NCBI GenBank assembly: GCA_022432975.1
Contig: CM039511.1
Span: forward strand, 26,279,153 to 26,343,152
Reading direction: 5' to 3'
From: Begonia masoniana
Lineage: Eukaryota; Streptophyta; Magnoliopsida; Cucurbitales; Begoniaceae
Length of the DNA: 64,000 bases
Position numbers and translations under genes: made by a program. The notes under the pieces are model-generated. The model ran no database searches. It saw nothing but the letters and a program-made list of their open reading frames with translations, and was not told the origin of the DNA. How positions within the stretch are numbered: position 1 is the stretch's first letter; each line of letters starts with the position of its first letter. Shown piece after piece: positions 21,242 through 33,300 of this stretch.

Positions 21242-21852
21242 CTAACTATTAATTAATCCTCAATTACCGTTTTGCCATCCCGTGTTTCCGACCAATACGA
21301 ATTTCGTTAAATCTCGTTATTAAATTAACCTAATCCCCGTCTTAATTTCAACTTAATTTCAATCAAATTATTTACTTTACATTTCAATTAATTAAAACTC
21401 AATTACTTAAAACAACCTATTTTATTATTCTTTTTAAATTTAATCTCGGGTGTTACAGTCTTAATTTTAGAAATATACTGGAACTGTTTGGTTATTTTAA
21501 AACAGGTAAGGATACGCTCGATTTTTAGAGCGATCCACGCAGTTCGTTTTCTTGAGTTTTCCCGAAATTGTAGGTTATATTCGTGTTGTGTTTTGGTGAT
21601 CGACGAACGAGTGATTTTAAGGGATTTCAACAATCCGAGACTTCGATTTAATGGTTTAGAAGTCGAAACGTTATGAGTGATATAAAAAGAAAAATTTACG
21701 TGGTTACGAGAGTTTAAAGTTAAGGTTACGTTATGGTTAGTTTGTTTAAGGGTTATGGGAAGTGTTTAAAAAAAAAATAAGCAAAATGATTAAATGATTA
21801 CGTCACGGCAAGTCCGTGGCAGCCCTAACCTGATTGGGGCCGTCACAATAAA

Positions 21853-22553
21853 GATACACATAAGTAGGTTGATGATGTGATCCAAGTTGAGGCCAAGTCA
21901 AAGCCCAAAAGCTAAGATCCAATTGAAGATATGAGGGGCTCAATGACTAGAGCAAGATATGACAAAGATCCTTCAAAGATCCTGAGGAGGAAGGATGTGG
22001 CGCACATGCACACGTAATAAATAAAAGGGTGGGTGCGGCGTACATGCATATGCAAGAAAAAAAAGACACGGGAAGGTGCGACGCACATGCGCGTGTAAGA
22101 ATTAAAAAGGACATGCGCTAAGAACATGCTCATACGAGGATCAAAAAGTCACATGCAAAGCACATACAAGTGCATGCAAATCACGTAGGAGAGCTCTCAT
22201 TCAGCTGAATCTACTCAAATCAATTCAAATTATGTTCAAACAGAGTTTAAACATGAGATGACAACCGATCATGCAAAGAATCATTATCCCACAAAATTTC
22301 TTAGTTATTTTATCCTTTTATTTCTTTTATTTTAGCATTTAATTTAATTTTAACGTGTAGCCTATTTAATGGCAAAGCACTTTCGATTTAAAAGAACAAG
22401 TTTGAGTTAAAAATTGAGTTTTTTTAGAGAGGATTTCTCTTTGGTTCTTTTCGAAAAACAACGATTTTCTTCAAGTCACACATGAAAAATCTCGCTCGAT
22501 AGCTTTGGTTCTTACCAACGAGTTTGGTCTGGGTCAAGCTCCTGTTTTGATAG
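21853..22553 (+). pseudogene. Old gypsy 3' end remnant and LTR-like DNA
   Basis: Around 21928-21990 a short frame contains GSMTRARYDKDPSKI, a third example of the gypsy C-terminal tail motif. It is followed by repeats of GCGCACATGCACACG type (similar to 1980-2100) and AT-rich sequence with a TATA-like GCCTATTTAATGG. The end, CTGGGTCAAGCTCCTGTTTTGATAG, resembles 2415-2445. Element C begins at 22554; the adjacent GATAG is its presumed target, unconfirmed because C's other end is outside the window. Confidence 0.35.
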
Positions 22554-22850
22554 TGTAACGTCCCGAATTATTCTTTTACCCGGTTCGCTACTCATAACGC
22601 TGAACAGAACTAAGACAATCTGGGAAGATTTTAAAACTTCACTCAACGGTCAAAACTTGACATTTATTTTAAAAAAAATTAAAACTTGCAGCGGAAAATC
22701 ATTTGTGTAAAACAGGGTTAAAACAAAACACTAAAACAATACTTATATAACAATTAAAATAATAGAAACAATCGGCTAAAGGAACCGAGGGCATAAGGGT
22801 GTTAAATATTTAAATGTCTTAAATTTGAACACATTTTCCGCCAAATAGAA

Positions 22851-23060
22851 TCAGCGGTAGAAGCAGAAACTGAAGGCATCTTCCGCAAAATAGTCTCAGC
22901 GGTAGAAGCAGAAACAGAAGGCATCTTCTGCTAAATAGTCTTAGCGGTAGAAGCAGAAACAGAAAGCATCTTCCGCTAAATAGTCTCAGTAGTAGAAGCA
23001 GAAACAAAAGGCATCTTCCGCTAAATAGTCTCAGCGGGAGAAGCAGAAACAGAAGGTATC
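22851..23060. repeat. 45-bp tandem repeat in the LTR of C
   Basis: Five units starting near 22851, 22896, 22941, 22986 and 23031, each with TCAGCGGTAGAAGCAGAAAC and GCATCTTCCGC. Because 45 is a multiple of three, the minus strand reads as a repetitive Leu/Phe-rich frame, which I regard as chance. Confidence 0.9.
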
Positions 23061-23841
23061 TTCCGATTTCGAACATCCCCCGATCACCTCTGCCAAACGA
23101 CATCTGTTGATCGACATCTGTTGATCGACATCTGCCGATCACATCTGCCGAACGACTACATCACAACACATTAACCATACACTCTAAACAAATGAACAAC
23201 TCTTACTACTAAAAGAACTTGTAAATTTTACTGTAATCATTCAAAACAACTTGACTCCATGAAATGCTCGAAATCCAGTAACAACCACAATTAAAATCAA
23301 CAATGTATCACTATCAGAGTAGTTAAAGAAAAGAAAATAAACATAACAGAAATATTAAAACAACCACTGTCATAAAAATTCTCAGCACGCTTCGACAAAA
23401 CATCTATCCGTATAAACTTCTCATATTGACATTAGTTAAACTGCCTCATCAGAGCACCAAACCGTGGCATAGACGTGCTCCATCAACTTCACCTATCCTT
23501 CTGTAAGTTCAGAGAAATCACCTGTTGAAACCTCAGCACCTACATCACAAAACTCATCTATTAGCCTAATGCTAAATAAGTAGAGCAAATATGAAATGAA
23601 ACGCTAGATTTATAAATCCTAATCATGCAGTTTCTACTTTTACATCTCAGTTGCATTTGTGATGACCCGAATGTGCAAGTATGTGTACGATGGCTGCACG
23701 AATCGGAACCCGGATGGCGGTACGTCCGCACGGGCGAACCGAAAGGTGACAGGTCGTAAAAAGGGGGTCGTCACAATCCTACATTGCTTGGGGAAGTATG
23801 TGGAAATGAAACATATGTAAAGAGACCCTCCCAACATAGTA

Positions 23842-23950
23842 AGACGCATTTTGGAGCACGATTGGCAACGGATCCCATAAGAACTCCGAAGTTAAAAGTG
23901 CTTCGGCGAGAGCAATTCCAGGTTGGGTGACCTTCTAGGAAGTTCTTGCC
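23842..23950 (+). ncRNA. 5S rRNA-like domain in Cassandra LTR1
   Basis: CGGATCCCATAAGAACTCCG followed by AGTTAAAAGTGCTTCGGCG (box A region, 23890-23908), AGCAATTCCAGG (intermediate element) and GGGTGACCTTCTAGGAAGTTC (box C region, from 23925) match the order and much of the sequence of plant 5S rRNA and its internal RNA polymerase III promoter. The 5' quarter is degenerate, so this is not a ribosomal gene. In Cassandra such domains can direct Pol III transcription; activity here is inferred. Confidence 0.85.
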
Positions 23951-24289
23951 AAACAAAGCCGTGAGGGGAGGATATTGGGCTGCGGCCCAATCCCAGAGCG
24001 GACAATATCTTGCTGGGATAAGGGGTCGTTACAAATGGTATCAGAGCCTATACCCAACTGGAAATGTGGCCAACGAGGACGTTGGGCCCCCGAGGGGGAG
24101 TGATTGTGATGACCCGAATGTGCAAGTATGTGTACGATGGCTGCACTAACCGGAACCCGGATGGCGGTACGTCTGCGTGGGTGAACCGGAAGGTGACAGG
24201 TCGTAAAAAGGGGGTCGTCACAATCCTACATCGCTTGGGGAAGTATGTGGAAATGAAACATATGTAAAGAGACCCTCCCAACTAGTAAG

Positions 24290-24396
24290 ACGCGTTTTGG
24301 AGCACGATTGGCAACGGATCCCATAAGAACTCCGAAGTTAAAAGTGCTTCGGCGAGAGCAATTCCAGGTTGGGTGAACTTCTATTGAAGTTCTTGC
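24290..24396 (+). ncRNA. 5S rRNA-like domain in Cassandra LTR2
   Basis: Same 5S-like segment as in LTR1, but the box C region reads GGGTGAACTTCTATTGAAG, with changes at normally conserved positions, and the LTR is cut off just after it. It is probably the weakest of the three promoters. Confidence 0.75.
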
Positions 24397-24608
24397 CAGG
24401 GACGTTGGCCCCGAGGGGGAGTGATTTGATGACCCGAATGTGCAAGTATGTGTACGATGGCTGCACTAACCGGAACCCGGATGGCGGTACGTCTGCGTGG
24501 GTGAACCGGAAGGTGACAGGTCGTAAAAAGGGGGTCGTCACAATCCTACATCGCTTGGGGAAGTATGTGGAAATGAAACATATGTAAAGAGACCCTCCCA
24601 ACTAGTAA

Positions 24609-24716
24609 GACGCGTTTTGGAGCACGATTGGCAACGGATCCCATAAGAACTCCGAATTTAAAAGTGCTTCGGCGAGAGCAATTCCAGGTTAAGTGACCTT
24701 CTGGGAAGTTCTTGCC
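24609..24716 (+). ncRNA. 5S rRNA-like domain in Cassandra LTR3
   Basis: Third copy, with box C region AAGTGACCTTCTGGGAAGTTC, close to plant 5S, and one change before box A (CCGAATTTAAAAG). The surrounding LTR is complete to GTTACA at 24799. Confidence 0.8.
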
Positions 24717-25702
24717 AAACAAAGCCGTGAGGAGAGGATATTGGGCTGCGGCCCAATCCCCAGAGCGGACAATATCTTGCTGGGATAAGGGTCGTTACAG
24801 CATTTGTGTTCGTTCTCTGATCTGATCCCTCTGTTTGATGGGAAGTTGATCAGTTTTCCCAAAGTCATACATCCTCCTACTCGATTAAGGGGCGGATTAA
24901 TTCCCTTAATAGCTGATCTGATCCTTCTGTTCGATGGGAGGTTGATCAATTTTTCCAAAGTCATACATCCTCTTACTTGATTAAGTGGCGGATTAGTTCC
25001 CTTAATAGCTGATGTGATACAAATTCTGTTTTTACCTTACCATGCCCTTACATGTAAATTTATTTTCGTATTCTTTCAAAACATGATGCATGACATACTG
25101 AAAACATTCAAACATGCATTAACCTACTGTTTTGTGATGTAGACCCGAAGACACACACATACTGCACTTACCTGGTTTCCTGGAAAAGCTTGGTTGCAAA
25201 CTACTTCGAGTTTTGCTCAAACCTAAAACCGTAGACAGAGTATTAGTTATATCTTTGCTAAACTTCATTCTAAACTATCCAGAAATCTAAGGAAACTAGT
25301 TGGAAGCTCTGTTCCTCGAGCATTCCCGATTCATCACAAAAACTCGAACTCAGCTCTTACTCATAGCATTCCTAAAACACTCATTCAACCGTAAGCAAAT
25401 CATCAAATGTATATCCTATATTCATCCTAAATCATCAGCAAAAAGAAATCAAGGAAGAACTTACCTAAGTTGAAGAAGATTCGAAGAGAGAAAAAAAATT
25501 GCCAGAGGAATCTGCTGTGCTGAGCTGAGCTGAAAAAGGAAAGTGATGAAAATAGTGGCGGCTATCCTTCACTAAACCCTCCACTTATATCACATGCTTT
25601 ACAAATTACACTTATGCCCTTGATAACAAACTTTAACCTATTTAAGCAACCAATCAAAATCACTTAATTCTTTAAAATGAAAACCATGTACCGGTTGTTA
25701 CA

Positions 25703-25720
25703 ATCTACCGTCTTTAAAAG
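25703..25720 (-). other. Polypurine tract of element C, interrupted
   Basis: On the minus strand, CTTTTAAAGACGGTAGAT lies between the end of pol and the 3' LTR. It corresponds to TTTTAAGGAGGGTAGAT of A, but a C interrupts the purine run. Confidence 0.65.
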
Positions 25721-25737
25721 AATTTTGTCCTCAAAAT

Positions 25738-28700
25738 TCAGTGCTTAAACAACTCAGAATATCGGCTCATCATGTCTTGCTGGTTTTCCCAAGTTGCCTT
25801 CTCTACATTCTGATTACACCATAACACCTTCACTAGCTGAACTTCCTTGTTACGTAGCACTTTTATTGCATAGTCCAGAATTTCCACTGGTTTCTCTTCA
25901 TAGGTAATGGTAGGATGAACTTCAATGTTCTGCTGTTCCACAACCTGGGTTGGATTCTGCATACATTTCTTCAGCATAGAAACATGGAACACATTGTGAA
26001 TTCCCTCTATAGAGGCTGGTAACTATAATTGATAAGCTGTCCTCCCAATCCTCTTCAAGATTGAGAAAGTTTCGATGTATCTGGGATTCAACTTACCTCT
26101 CTTCCCAAACCTTACAACTCCGTTGAATGGTGAAACTTTAATAAACACTTCATCACCAACTCCAAACTCTAATTCTCTACGTCTTCTATCGGCATAGCTT
26201 TTCTGCCAGCTTTGAGCTGTCGGATAAGAGCAATCTTCTCCACTGTCTGTTGTACAATGTCAGGACCAACCAATCGTGCTTCTCCAACTTCATCCCAATA
26301 CAATAGAGATCTACACCTTCGTCCATATAATGCCTCGTATGGTGCCATGCTTATTGTTGCCTGAAAACTATTGTCATAAGATAACTCCACCAATGATAAA
26401 TACTTACTTCAAGAACCCTGAAATTCTAATACACATGCACGAAGCATATCCTCCAATGTTTGAATAGTCCTCTCGGACTGTCCATCTGTTTGAGGGTGAA
26501 AAGTTGTACTAAAGTCGAGCTGTGTACCCATAGCCTTATGTAAACTCTTCCAAAACTTAGATGTAAATCTAGAATCCCGGTCTGAAACTATAGTGATTGG
26601 AACTCCATGTAATCTAACAATCTCATGCACATACAATTCAGCGAGTTGATCCATCGAGTATGTCATTTTTATGGGCAGGAAATGGGCAGATTTGGTTGAT
26701 GATCAACTATCAACCAAATTGCATCATATCCCTTTGCTGTTCTAGAAAATCCCACAACAAAGTCCATCGTTATTTGTTCCCATTTCCATTCAGGAACTGG
26801 CAAGGGTTGTAATGTTCCTACAGGTCTCTGATGTTCAGCTTTAATCTGTTGGCAAATCAAACACGATCCAATGTACTCCGCCACACTTCTTTTCATATTT
26901 GGCCACCAATAATGTTGTTTAAGGTCTCTGTACATTTTTGTACTTGCAGGATGAACAGATAACCTAGAAGAATGAGCTTCCAAAAGGATCTCATTTTGAA
27001 GTTCTTCATTTGTCGGAACAAACCATCTATTCTGAAACTTGAGAATTCCATCAATAGAATAGTTGAAATCTGATTTATCAGAAGAATCCATGCTTAACTT
27101 GTACTTAGTACATTCAGCATCATTCACATGGACTTCCTTTATTCTCTCCAAAATAGTAGGCCTCAAGGATATGGCAGAAAGCATGGCTGACACGCTGGAC
27201 ACAGCTTTCAAGTTAAATCTTTGGAATTCTGTTTCTAAGGCTAATGGTATGTTAAGAATCAATGTCGAGGCTGATGTTGTCACTCTACTCAATGCATCAA
27301 CCACTACATTCGCCTTGTCGGGGTGGTATTTGATCTCAAAATCGTAATCCTTGACAGACTCTAACCATCGTCGTTGCCTCATGTTTAACTCTTTCTGTGT
27401 GAAGATATATTTAAAACTTTTATGATCTAAGAATATTTCACAAGATTGTCCATACAAGTAATGCCTCCAAATCTTCAACGCAAAAACTACTGCAGCTAAT
27501 TCCAGATCATGTGTAGGATAATTCTTCTCATGTGTTTTCAGCTGTCTAGAAGCATAGACTATTACCTTTCCATCTTGCATCAAGACACAGCCAAGTCCAA
27601 CTTTGGAAGCATCACAATAAATGCTAAACTTTCCATCTTCAACAGGGAGTGTTAGTATTGGGGCATTGGTCAGTCTCTGTTTCAAGGTCTGAAAACTAAA
27701 CTCACATTCATCAGTCCACATGTACTTCATGTTTTTCCTTGTTAACCGAGTAAGAGGTGTGGCAATATTCGAGAATCCTTCAATAAACTTCCTGTAATAT
27801 CCTGCAAATCCAAGAAAACTCTGAATATTTGTAGCATTCTTTGGTTGGGGCCACTCCTTAACTGCTTGAACCTTGACTGGATCGACAGATATCCCATCTC
27901 CCGAGATAATGTGACCCAAAAAGTGAACTTGGTCCAACCAAAACTCACACTTGGAAAACTTGGCATAAAGTTGGTGCTGCTTAAGTACTCCTAATACCAA
28001 GTTCAAGTGTTTTGCATGTTCATCCTCAGTACGTGAGTAGATTAGAATATCATCAATAAACACTATGACAAATTTATCTAGATACTCGTGAAATACTCTG
28101 TTCATGGGATCCATGAAAGTTGTTGGTGCGTTTGTCAATCCAAAAGACATAACCAAAAACTCATAATGTTCATACCTTGTGCGGAAGGCTGTCTTAGGAA
28201 TATCTTCAGATTTGACTTTCAATTGGTAATAACCGGACCTAAGGTCAATCTTAGAGAAGACTCGTTCACCATTAAGTTGGTCGAATAGATTATCAATCCT
28301 TGGTAATGGATACTTGTTCTTGATAGTTAATTTGTTCAATTCCCGATAATCAACACACATGCGCAATGATCCATCATTCTTCTTAACAAAAAGAACAGGT
28401 GCACCCCACGATGAATAACTCGGGCGTATGAATCCTTTTTCCAACAGTTCTTCCAACTGTTTCTTTAACTCCCTAAGCTCTGTTGGTGCTAATCTGTAAG
28501 GATTCTTGGATACAGTCTCCGCGCCTGGGTAAACATCTACAACAAACACGATTTCTCTATCTGGTGGTAAGCCAGGAAGGTCATCTAGGAATACTTCTGG
28601 GAAGTCTGGGACAATTAAGACATTCCGAGGACTCGATTTTCCTACAACCTGTGTGTCTATAGCACTGGCCAAAAAACATAAATACTCGCATGGAGAAGGT

Positions 28701-29117
28701 CTAACATCGATAGGGGCAATAACAGACATTCCCTTACACTTCTGTGAAGCTTGGAAGGTATGTTTCAAACCACCAGGGGGTGAAAACTAACTATACCAGT
28801 CCTACAATCGATTGTGGCATAATGCTTAAACAACCAGTCCATCCCCAGGATTACATTAAATCCCATTATCCCCATGATAATGAGATCAGCAGGCAGATTC
28901 ACGCTTCCCACTAACACCTCACTATTGAGCATCACTCAGCTAGAGTGCATGCATTCACCAGATGGTAACGTGACATTAAACACATGTTCAGATGGCGTAG
29001 GCCGTACATCTAACTTAACAGCAAATGCAGACACTATAAAAGAATGTGTTGCACCAGAATCTATTAAAGTGAAAGCAGGTATAGAGTTGATCAATATAGT
29101 ACCTGACACTACCGCGG
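25738..29117 (-). pseudogene. Element C pol region, disrupted (left part)
   Basis: Protease to chromodomain-like tail of a gypsy polyprotein, read right to left. Protease IDSGATHSF has its Asp at 29059-29061. RT has an intact KIDLRSG (Asp 28244-28246) and IDD (28049-28054). RNase H and the integrase zinc finger follow, and the integrase core has SDRD (Asp 26580-26582) and SERT. Breaks: a TGA in the protease spacer, one-base losses near 28777 and 26698, TGG to TGA near 26407, a small deletion near 26210, and CAG to TAG near 26026. The active-site residues that A lost are kept, but the frame is shattered. The right end joins gag at 63323. Confidence 0.9.
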
Positions 29118-29221
29118 TGTAGCACCGGTTCTATTAAACCAATTTCCATTCTGTTATTTAATAGTAAGCATGTTGTGAAGAAAATTGGAGAAAGTATTAA
29201 TTAGGTTAATGAGTGACTAAG

Positions 29222-30328
29222 TGATGGGCTACGGGCCTGCAATGGGGTTAGAAAACGCTTACGGAAGACAATTAAAACGAAACAACAATCGGTGCTCGAA
29301 ATCACCCCAAAACAGACGCTAAAACAGACAAAAAACAGAGGAAGAACAAAGAGAATGGCGAGGAAGGGAAAGAGAGTTACCGAGCACTTGAGGAGGTGGG
29401 TGTTGCTCAGAGTGCTCCGGAAATGATGGAGGAGGGAAATGAAGGCCCGAAACCGACCCCATAACGACTCGGCATTTTCGGGTGACAGAATTCCTTCGTT
29501 GCCAGCGAAGGAGTTCTCGGCGGCGGGAACTATGGCGTTCGCCCTTTCTCCTCGCTTCCATGGCTTGGAAGAAGAAGAGAAGGACTAAGAACACCCCCTA
29601 GCAGCCACAAGCTCGGGGTGCAATCGGGGGCTTCATCCAGGCGCTGCGCGCCGATGAAGCACCGAGAGAAACTCTCTCTGTCGCTCGCGGAGATCGCTCC
29701 GAACAAGAAGAAAAATTCTTCTTTAAATTTCCAAATATTCATTCACCTGGCTAAAATTTTACAGAGGTGGAAGGAAAGCTTAAATACAAGAGGGAGAATC
29801 GGGGAAGAAGAAGAAGAGAGGAGCTTGGAAAATCATCGGGCAACGGCTAGAAAAAGAGCCGTTGGCAGCGAAGAAGAAGCTGCTCGGGCGGTTCGGTCTG
29901 CAGAATGCACTCCAGGCCGGTTCACTTCTTTGCCCCTTGGTTCAGCTTTGGTTCAAGCTTTGTTCTCCTTGGTTCATCCGGTTCAGCTGGGTTCCTCTTG
30001 GTTCGGCCTTGGTGCAGCATTCTTTAGGCCTCGGTTCACCTTCCTTTGAGGACTATTACAAAAAACTACATTCTAAAAGACTAAAATTTGTCAATTAATA
30101 AGTTTTAAACAAAAACTAAAATTTCCTAAAAATATATAAATTAAATACAAGGCTCGGTTACATAATTTGAATTAAAGGAAAACAAATTCCTTCTTCAATG
30201 ATTTCCTCCAAGCCTTGAGAAACCATTTACCTACAAAATTCCACAAGTCCATTAGATATATAAAATAAATAAATAAATAAATACATACCTTGACTTGTGC
30301 TCGATGGATCAGGACCGTAAGCATATCA
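29222..30328 (-). repeat. Element G 3' LTR (left)
   Basis: 1107 bp, matched almost base for base by the right LTR. On the minus strand a TATA-like TTGTATTTAAGC lies near 29776-29787. The GC-richer half (29340-30020) gives several open frames on both strands that repeat in the other LTR; nothing in them looks like a known protein. Confidence 0.92.
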
Positions 30329-33300
30329 TCCCCTCCCGGTTCTTTAGGATTTGACCTCAAATCCAATGGTGAATATCATGGAAGATGCTACAACACTTAG
30401 GATAAATTTCTCTACTAAAAGCTTAACAAGTAAACCATAGTAGACACAAAATAAAATTATCCTAAAGTTTGAGAAATCATTTTACCATCCACAATGGTCT
30501 CAAATAAATTCCAAGATTAAATTGTTCATTGCAACAATTTAGAAAACAAGCATTCAAGATAAAATCAAGTTTGATGCAAGCATATCGAACAATTTCATTT
30601 CTCATGCAAAATAAATAAGAAAATATTGAACCAATTGATAATTCAAAGAAAACAACACTTGGTTTCAAGCAATTCAAATTGAACTCAAAGAAATAATCAA
30701 TCTTTTCGATCCAATGAGTAAGAACTAAGGATATTTCACAATTCAAGCAAACTAGGCAAGTTGCTAAGCTCAATTAAAAGTCATCATAAAATTTTCAGGT
30801 CTAGCATATGATTCTATCCTTAATCACAATTCAAAATATGGATGCCAAATTTGATCAAACAAATAAATCATTAAACAAGTCCTCTAAAATAGGCATCATC
30901 AATTTCCTTGAACAAATTCCATCTAACCAATACTTAAATCTAAGAAATCAAAAGGGTTAGATGATTCAAACCTTGGCCGATGGTCTTGAATGGACTAGGA
31001 AGCCAAGAATTCCTACGACAAACATTCACAACAAGACAACAAACACAAATAACAAAAACAAACATAAAACATAACGCACAAGATTAATTTAAGATAGGTC
31101 CTAAGCATTTAATCAAATAGCACAACAAATCAAACAAGTTAATCAAAGAAAATAAACTTGCAACTAATATCAATGATAAGTTATTGGGTCTAGGCAACCT
31201 TCTAGAACTTTTGTGGAAATCGTCACACTATCCCACACCCTTTATAGGCGACTGCCTCACACGGCGATCTGTCGGGCCCAATGGCCAGCGGTAAACCTCG
31301 GACAATACCAACGGCCCACAGAGGAAAGCTCTTGGCCACAAACACAGATCACTTGACGTACAAGTGAATCCTAAGTGACTAACAAGATAGTATATGACAT
31401 GCTCTTGTTAAAAGGTCGGACCTCAAGTTAACACAGTCCTAAACAAAACAAAAGAAAAAAATAGAACATGCTTTTCAAGAATATCATTATGAAAATTAAT
31501 CCAATACGGGCCATGGTTAGTTCATGCTAGCTATCCAGTAACATGAGGTTAATATGGCAAAATTATATCAGATAATTATCGTAGCAATGTACTTTTACGA
31601 ATAGCAAGCTCAAACACAAACAAATCACAAACAAAAAGAACATGCTTTCAAGAAAACATTATGAGAATTAAACAGATACGGGCCATGGTTAATTCATGCT
31701 AGCTAATCAGTAACATGAGGTTAATATGGCAAAATTATATCAGATAATTATCATAGCAATGTACTTCAAAGAACAACAAGTTCAATCATAGACAAACATA
31801 AAACACAAGTTGCTCTCGGTCAACAGTTCCGAAGAGTCTCCCAACAGTCCTAAACTAAAAGGGCAGGAAAGTACCTTTTAAGCAAAGCATTTAACAGCTC
31901 CAAAATTGCCAATTAAGGAGGTCTCTTGCCTTGGGAGGTGGGTACAAAAACTGCACAACAAATGTTACGAAAAACACACACACAACAGAGACTAAGATAT
32001 ACAAAAACAACAATCTAGAATTAAACAAAATGCATGGTTCAATTACTAAACCTCTTAGCAATTTGAATACCAAATGAAATACCTAAACGTGCTTCTAAAC
32101 AGATAGAAAAAGAACAATAAAAACAGCAAGAAGACAGCAGAGAAAATGTTTTTAAACATAAACAAACACAGCCTAGAAACTAAGACAAACATTCAAGAAA
32201 AGAAAAACAAAACTCAATAAATGTTCAAGACATTTTCAAGCTTCTCGGTTTTGTGCAAACAGAAAATTCACGTGCTTTAAACACCAAATCAGCAAATTAA
32301 ACGCAACAACCAGGATGATAAATCTTTAAGCTCAAGTCTTAACATGATAATAAGTGTGCTGGAACAGTATTTAAGCAATGTAGTAGCACACAAGCAATAA
32401 CAGAACAGCAAGCTAAAATAATGAGCAAACAAACACTTCCAAACTTGTAACAATGATTACCGATTTGAGATAAGGGTTGCAATTATGTAAACCAACAAGA
32501 ACAGCAAGTTGATCAAAAGAATATGAAGCTAAACTTTCATGCTTAAGAGCTTAACATGCTGCTGGAACAAGGGTGGAATAACAACCAAACACAACAGAAT
32601 CAGAAATAGAAAACAACACAGCTTCTTCCAAGTGAGCAACAAAATGGACAACTAATTTAGGAAATAAGCTGCAGCCATGAAGAAGATGACAATTATATGT
32701 TATACTTCCATGCTCAGATGTTTAACAACTCAAATAACATGCTGGAAGTGATTTTAAGTCAAGAAAACAGATCATGCCATCAACAAACAGCAACTACACA
32801 GGAAATTTATAGAGCAGATTTCTTGACAAGCAACACACCCGGTTTTGAGTAAAAGTTTGCAGCTATATAAACTTGAATGAAAATGCAATCCCAGATAATT
32901 TTTAACACACAAGGGAAGCTGCAAACAAAACCGTAAGAAGAAACCAGACAACAAAAAGACACAGAACATAACTGAAACAAAAACAAGCTAAAGACTAGCC
33001 AAAAACAAGCTAAAGACTAGCCAAAAACAAAACAATAACCATGCGATTAATCACCTAAACATGTGACACTATAAACAGAACACAAGCTGGGACTTAACAG
33101 GAGACAAATCTGAGCAGCTAAACAGGAAACAGCAAGAAAATAGATCAGCAACTCTTGCTGCAGAACTCGACAGAAAAGTAACAGAAAATCACAAAAACAT
33201 GTTGACATTTGACACTAATCAGAACAAACAGAAAACATGACTTGAAAGAGGTTTACTGTGGGTGCAACATTGGTGAATATGGAACACTTAAACAGAAACA

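Larger units (their letters stand above)
18307..21456 (-). mobile_element. Solo LTR E, nested in solo LTR F
   Basis: TGTAACGCCCCTG...CTCGGGTGTTACA, 3150 bp, flanked by a perfect GTCTT duplication (18302-18306 and 21457-21461). There is no internal region, primer site or coding sequence. The donor-like motif (inverse CTTACCTGA at 20241) and acceptor-like motif (inverse ACCTACACCA at 18961) read on the minus strand, 1283 bp apart; the distance is enlarged by the 84-bp array. A GC-rich segment at 20820-21130 probably corresponds to leader sequence. Short frames in it are chance. Confidence 0.88.
16182..21847 (+). mobile_element. Solo LTR F, itself split by solo LTR E
   Basis: Starts TGTATTGCTCGGG and ends GGGGCCGTCACA, flanked by ATAAA (16177-16181 and 21848-21852). 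Removing E and its duplicated target leaves 2511 bp with no coding region, so it is a solo LTR. Its first 250 bp resemble the start of element H (TAATGCTAGAGTTCC, TTTTAGTATGTTAATTCG). It contains a hairpin (16586-16619), the intron-like cassette (17459-18005) and a TTCTCACGGGG minisatellite. Confidence 0.9.
23658..24799 (+). mobile_element. Element D: Cassandra-type TRIM with three LTRs
   Basis: A 1142-bp miniature retrotransposon flanked by a perfect GCATT duplication (23653-23657 and 24800-24804). LTR1 is 23658-24033 (376 bp). The 71-bp internal domain (24034-24104) holds only a tRNA-Met primer site (TGGTATCAGAGCC at 24036) and a polypurine tract (CGAGGGGGAGTGAT). LTR2 (24105 to about 24399) lacks its end and fuses to a second polypurine tract, followed by LTR3 (about 24426-24799). 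Each LTR contains a 5S rRNA-like segment, the hallmark of the Cassandra family. There is no coding capacity, so enzymes must come from other elements. Confidence 0.92.
22554..25702 (-). repeat. Element C 3' LTR, containing Cassandra element D
   Basis: On the minus strand it runs TGTAACAACCGG...CGGGACGTTACA. It is 3149 bp as sequenced, about 2002 bp without D and its duplicated target. It carries the intron-like cassette (donor at 25171, acceptor at 23540; 485 bp without D) and a 45-bp repeat (22851-23060). D inserted inside the cassette. Confidence 0.9.

Noticed and set aside
22819..23142. Leu-rich repetitive minus-strand frame resembling a membrane protein
   Set aside because: Produced by the 45-bp tandem repeat in the C LTR. 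No start context, and no such frame in related LTRs.
23946..24587. Small frames with repeated C-Y-D-G-C-T-N-R-N-P-D-G-G peptide
   Set aside because: They are translations of the Cassandra LTR, repeated because three LTRs are present.
23842..24716. Functional 5S rRNA genes
   Set aside because: The 5S-like segments lie inside Cassandra LTRs, have degenerate 5' ends, and lack the tandem genomic arrangement of 5S genes.
29618..30049. 143-codon frame present in both LTRs of G (again at 34084-34515)
   Set aside because: Conserved only because the LTRs are copies. Overlapping frames are open on both strands and no recognised domain is visible.
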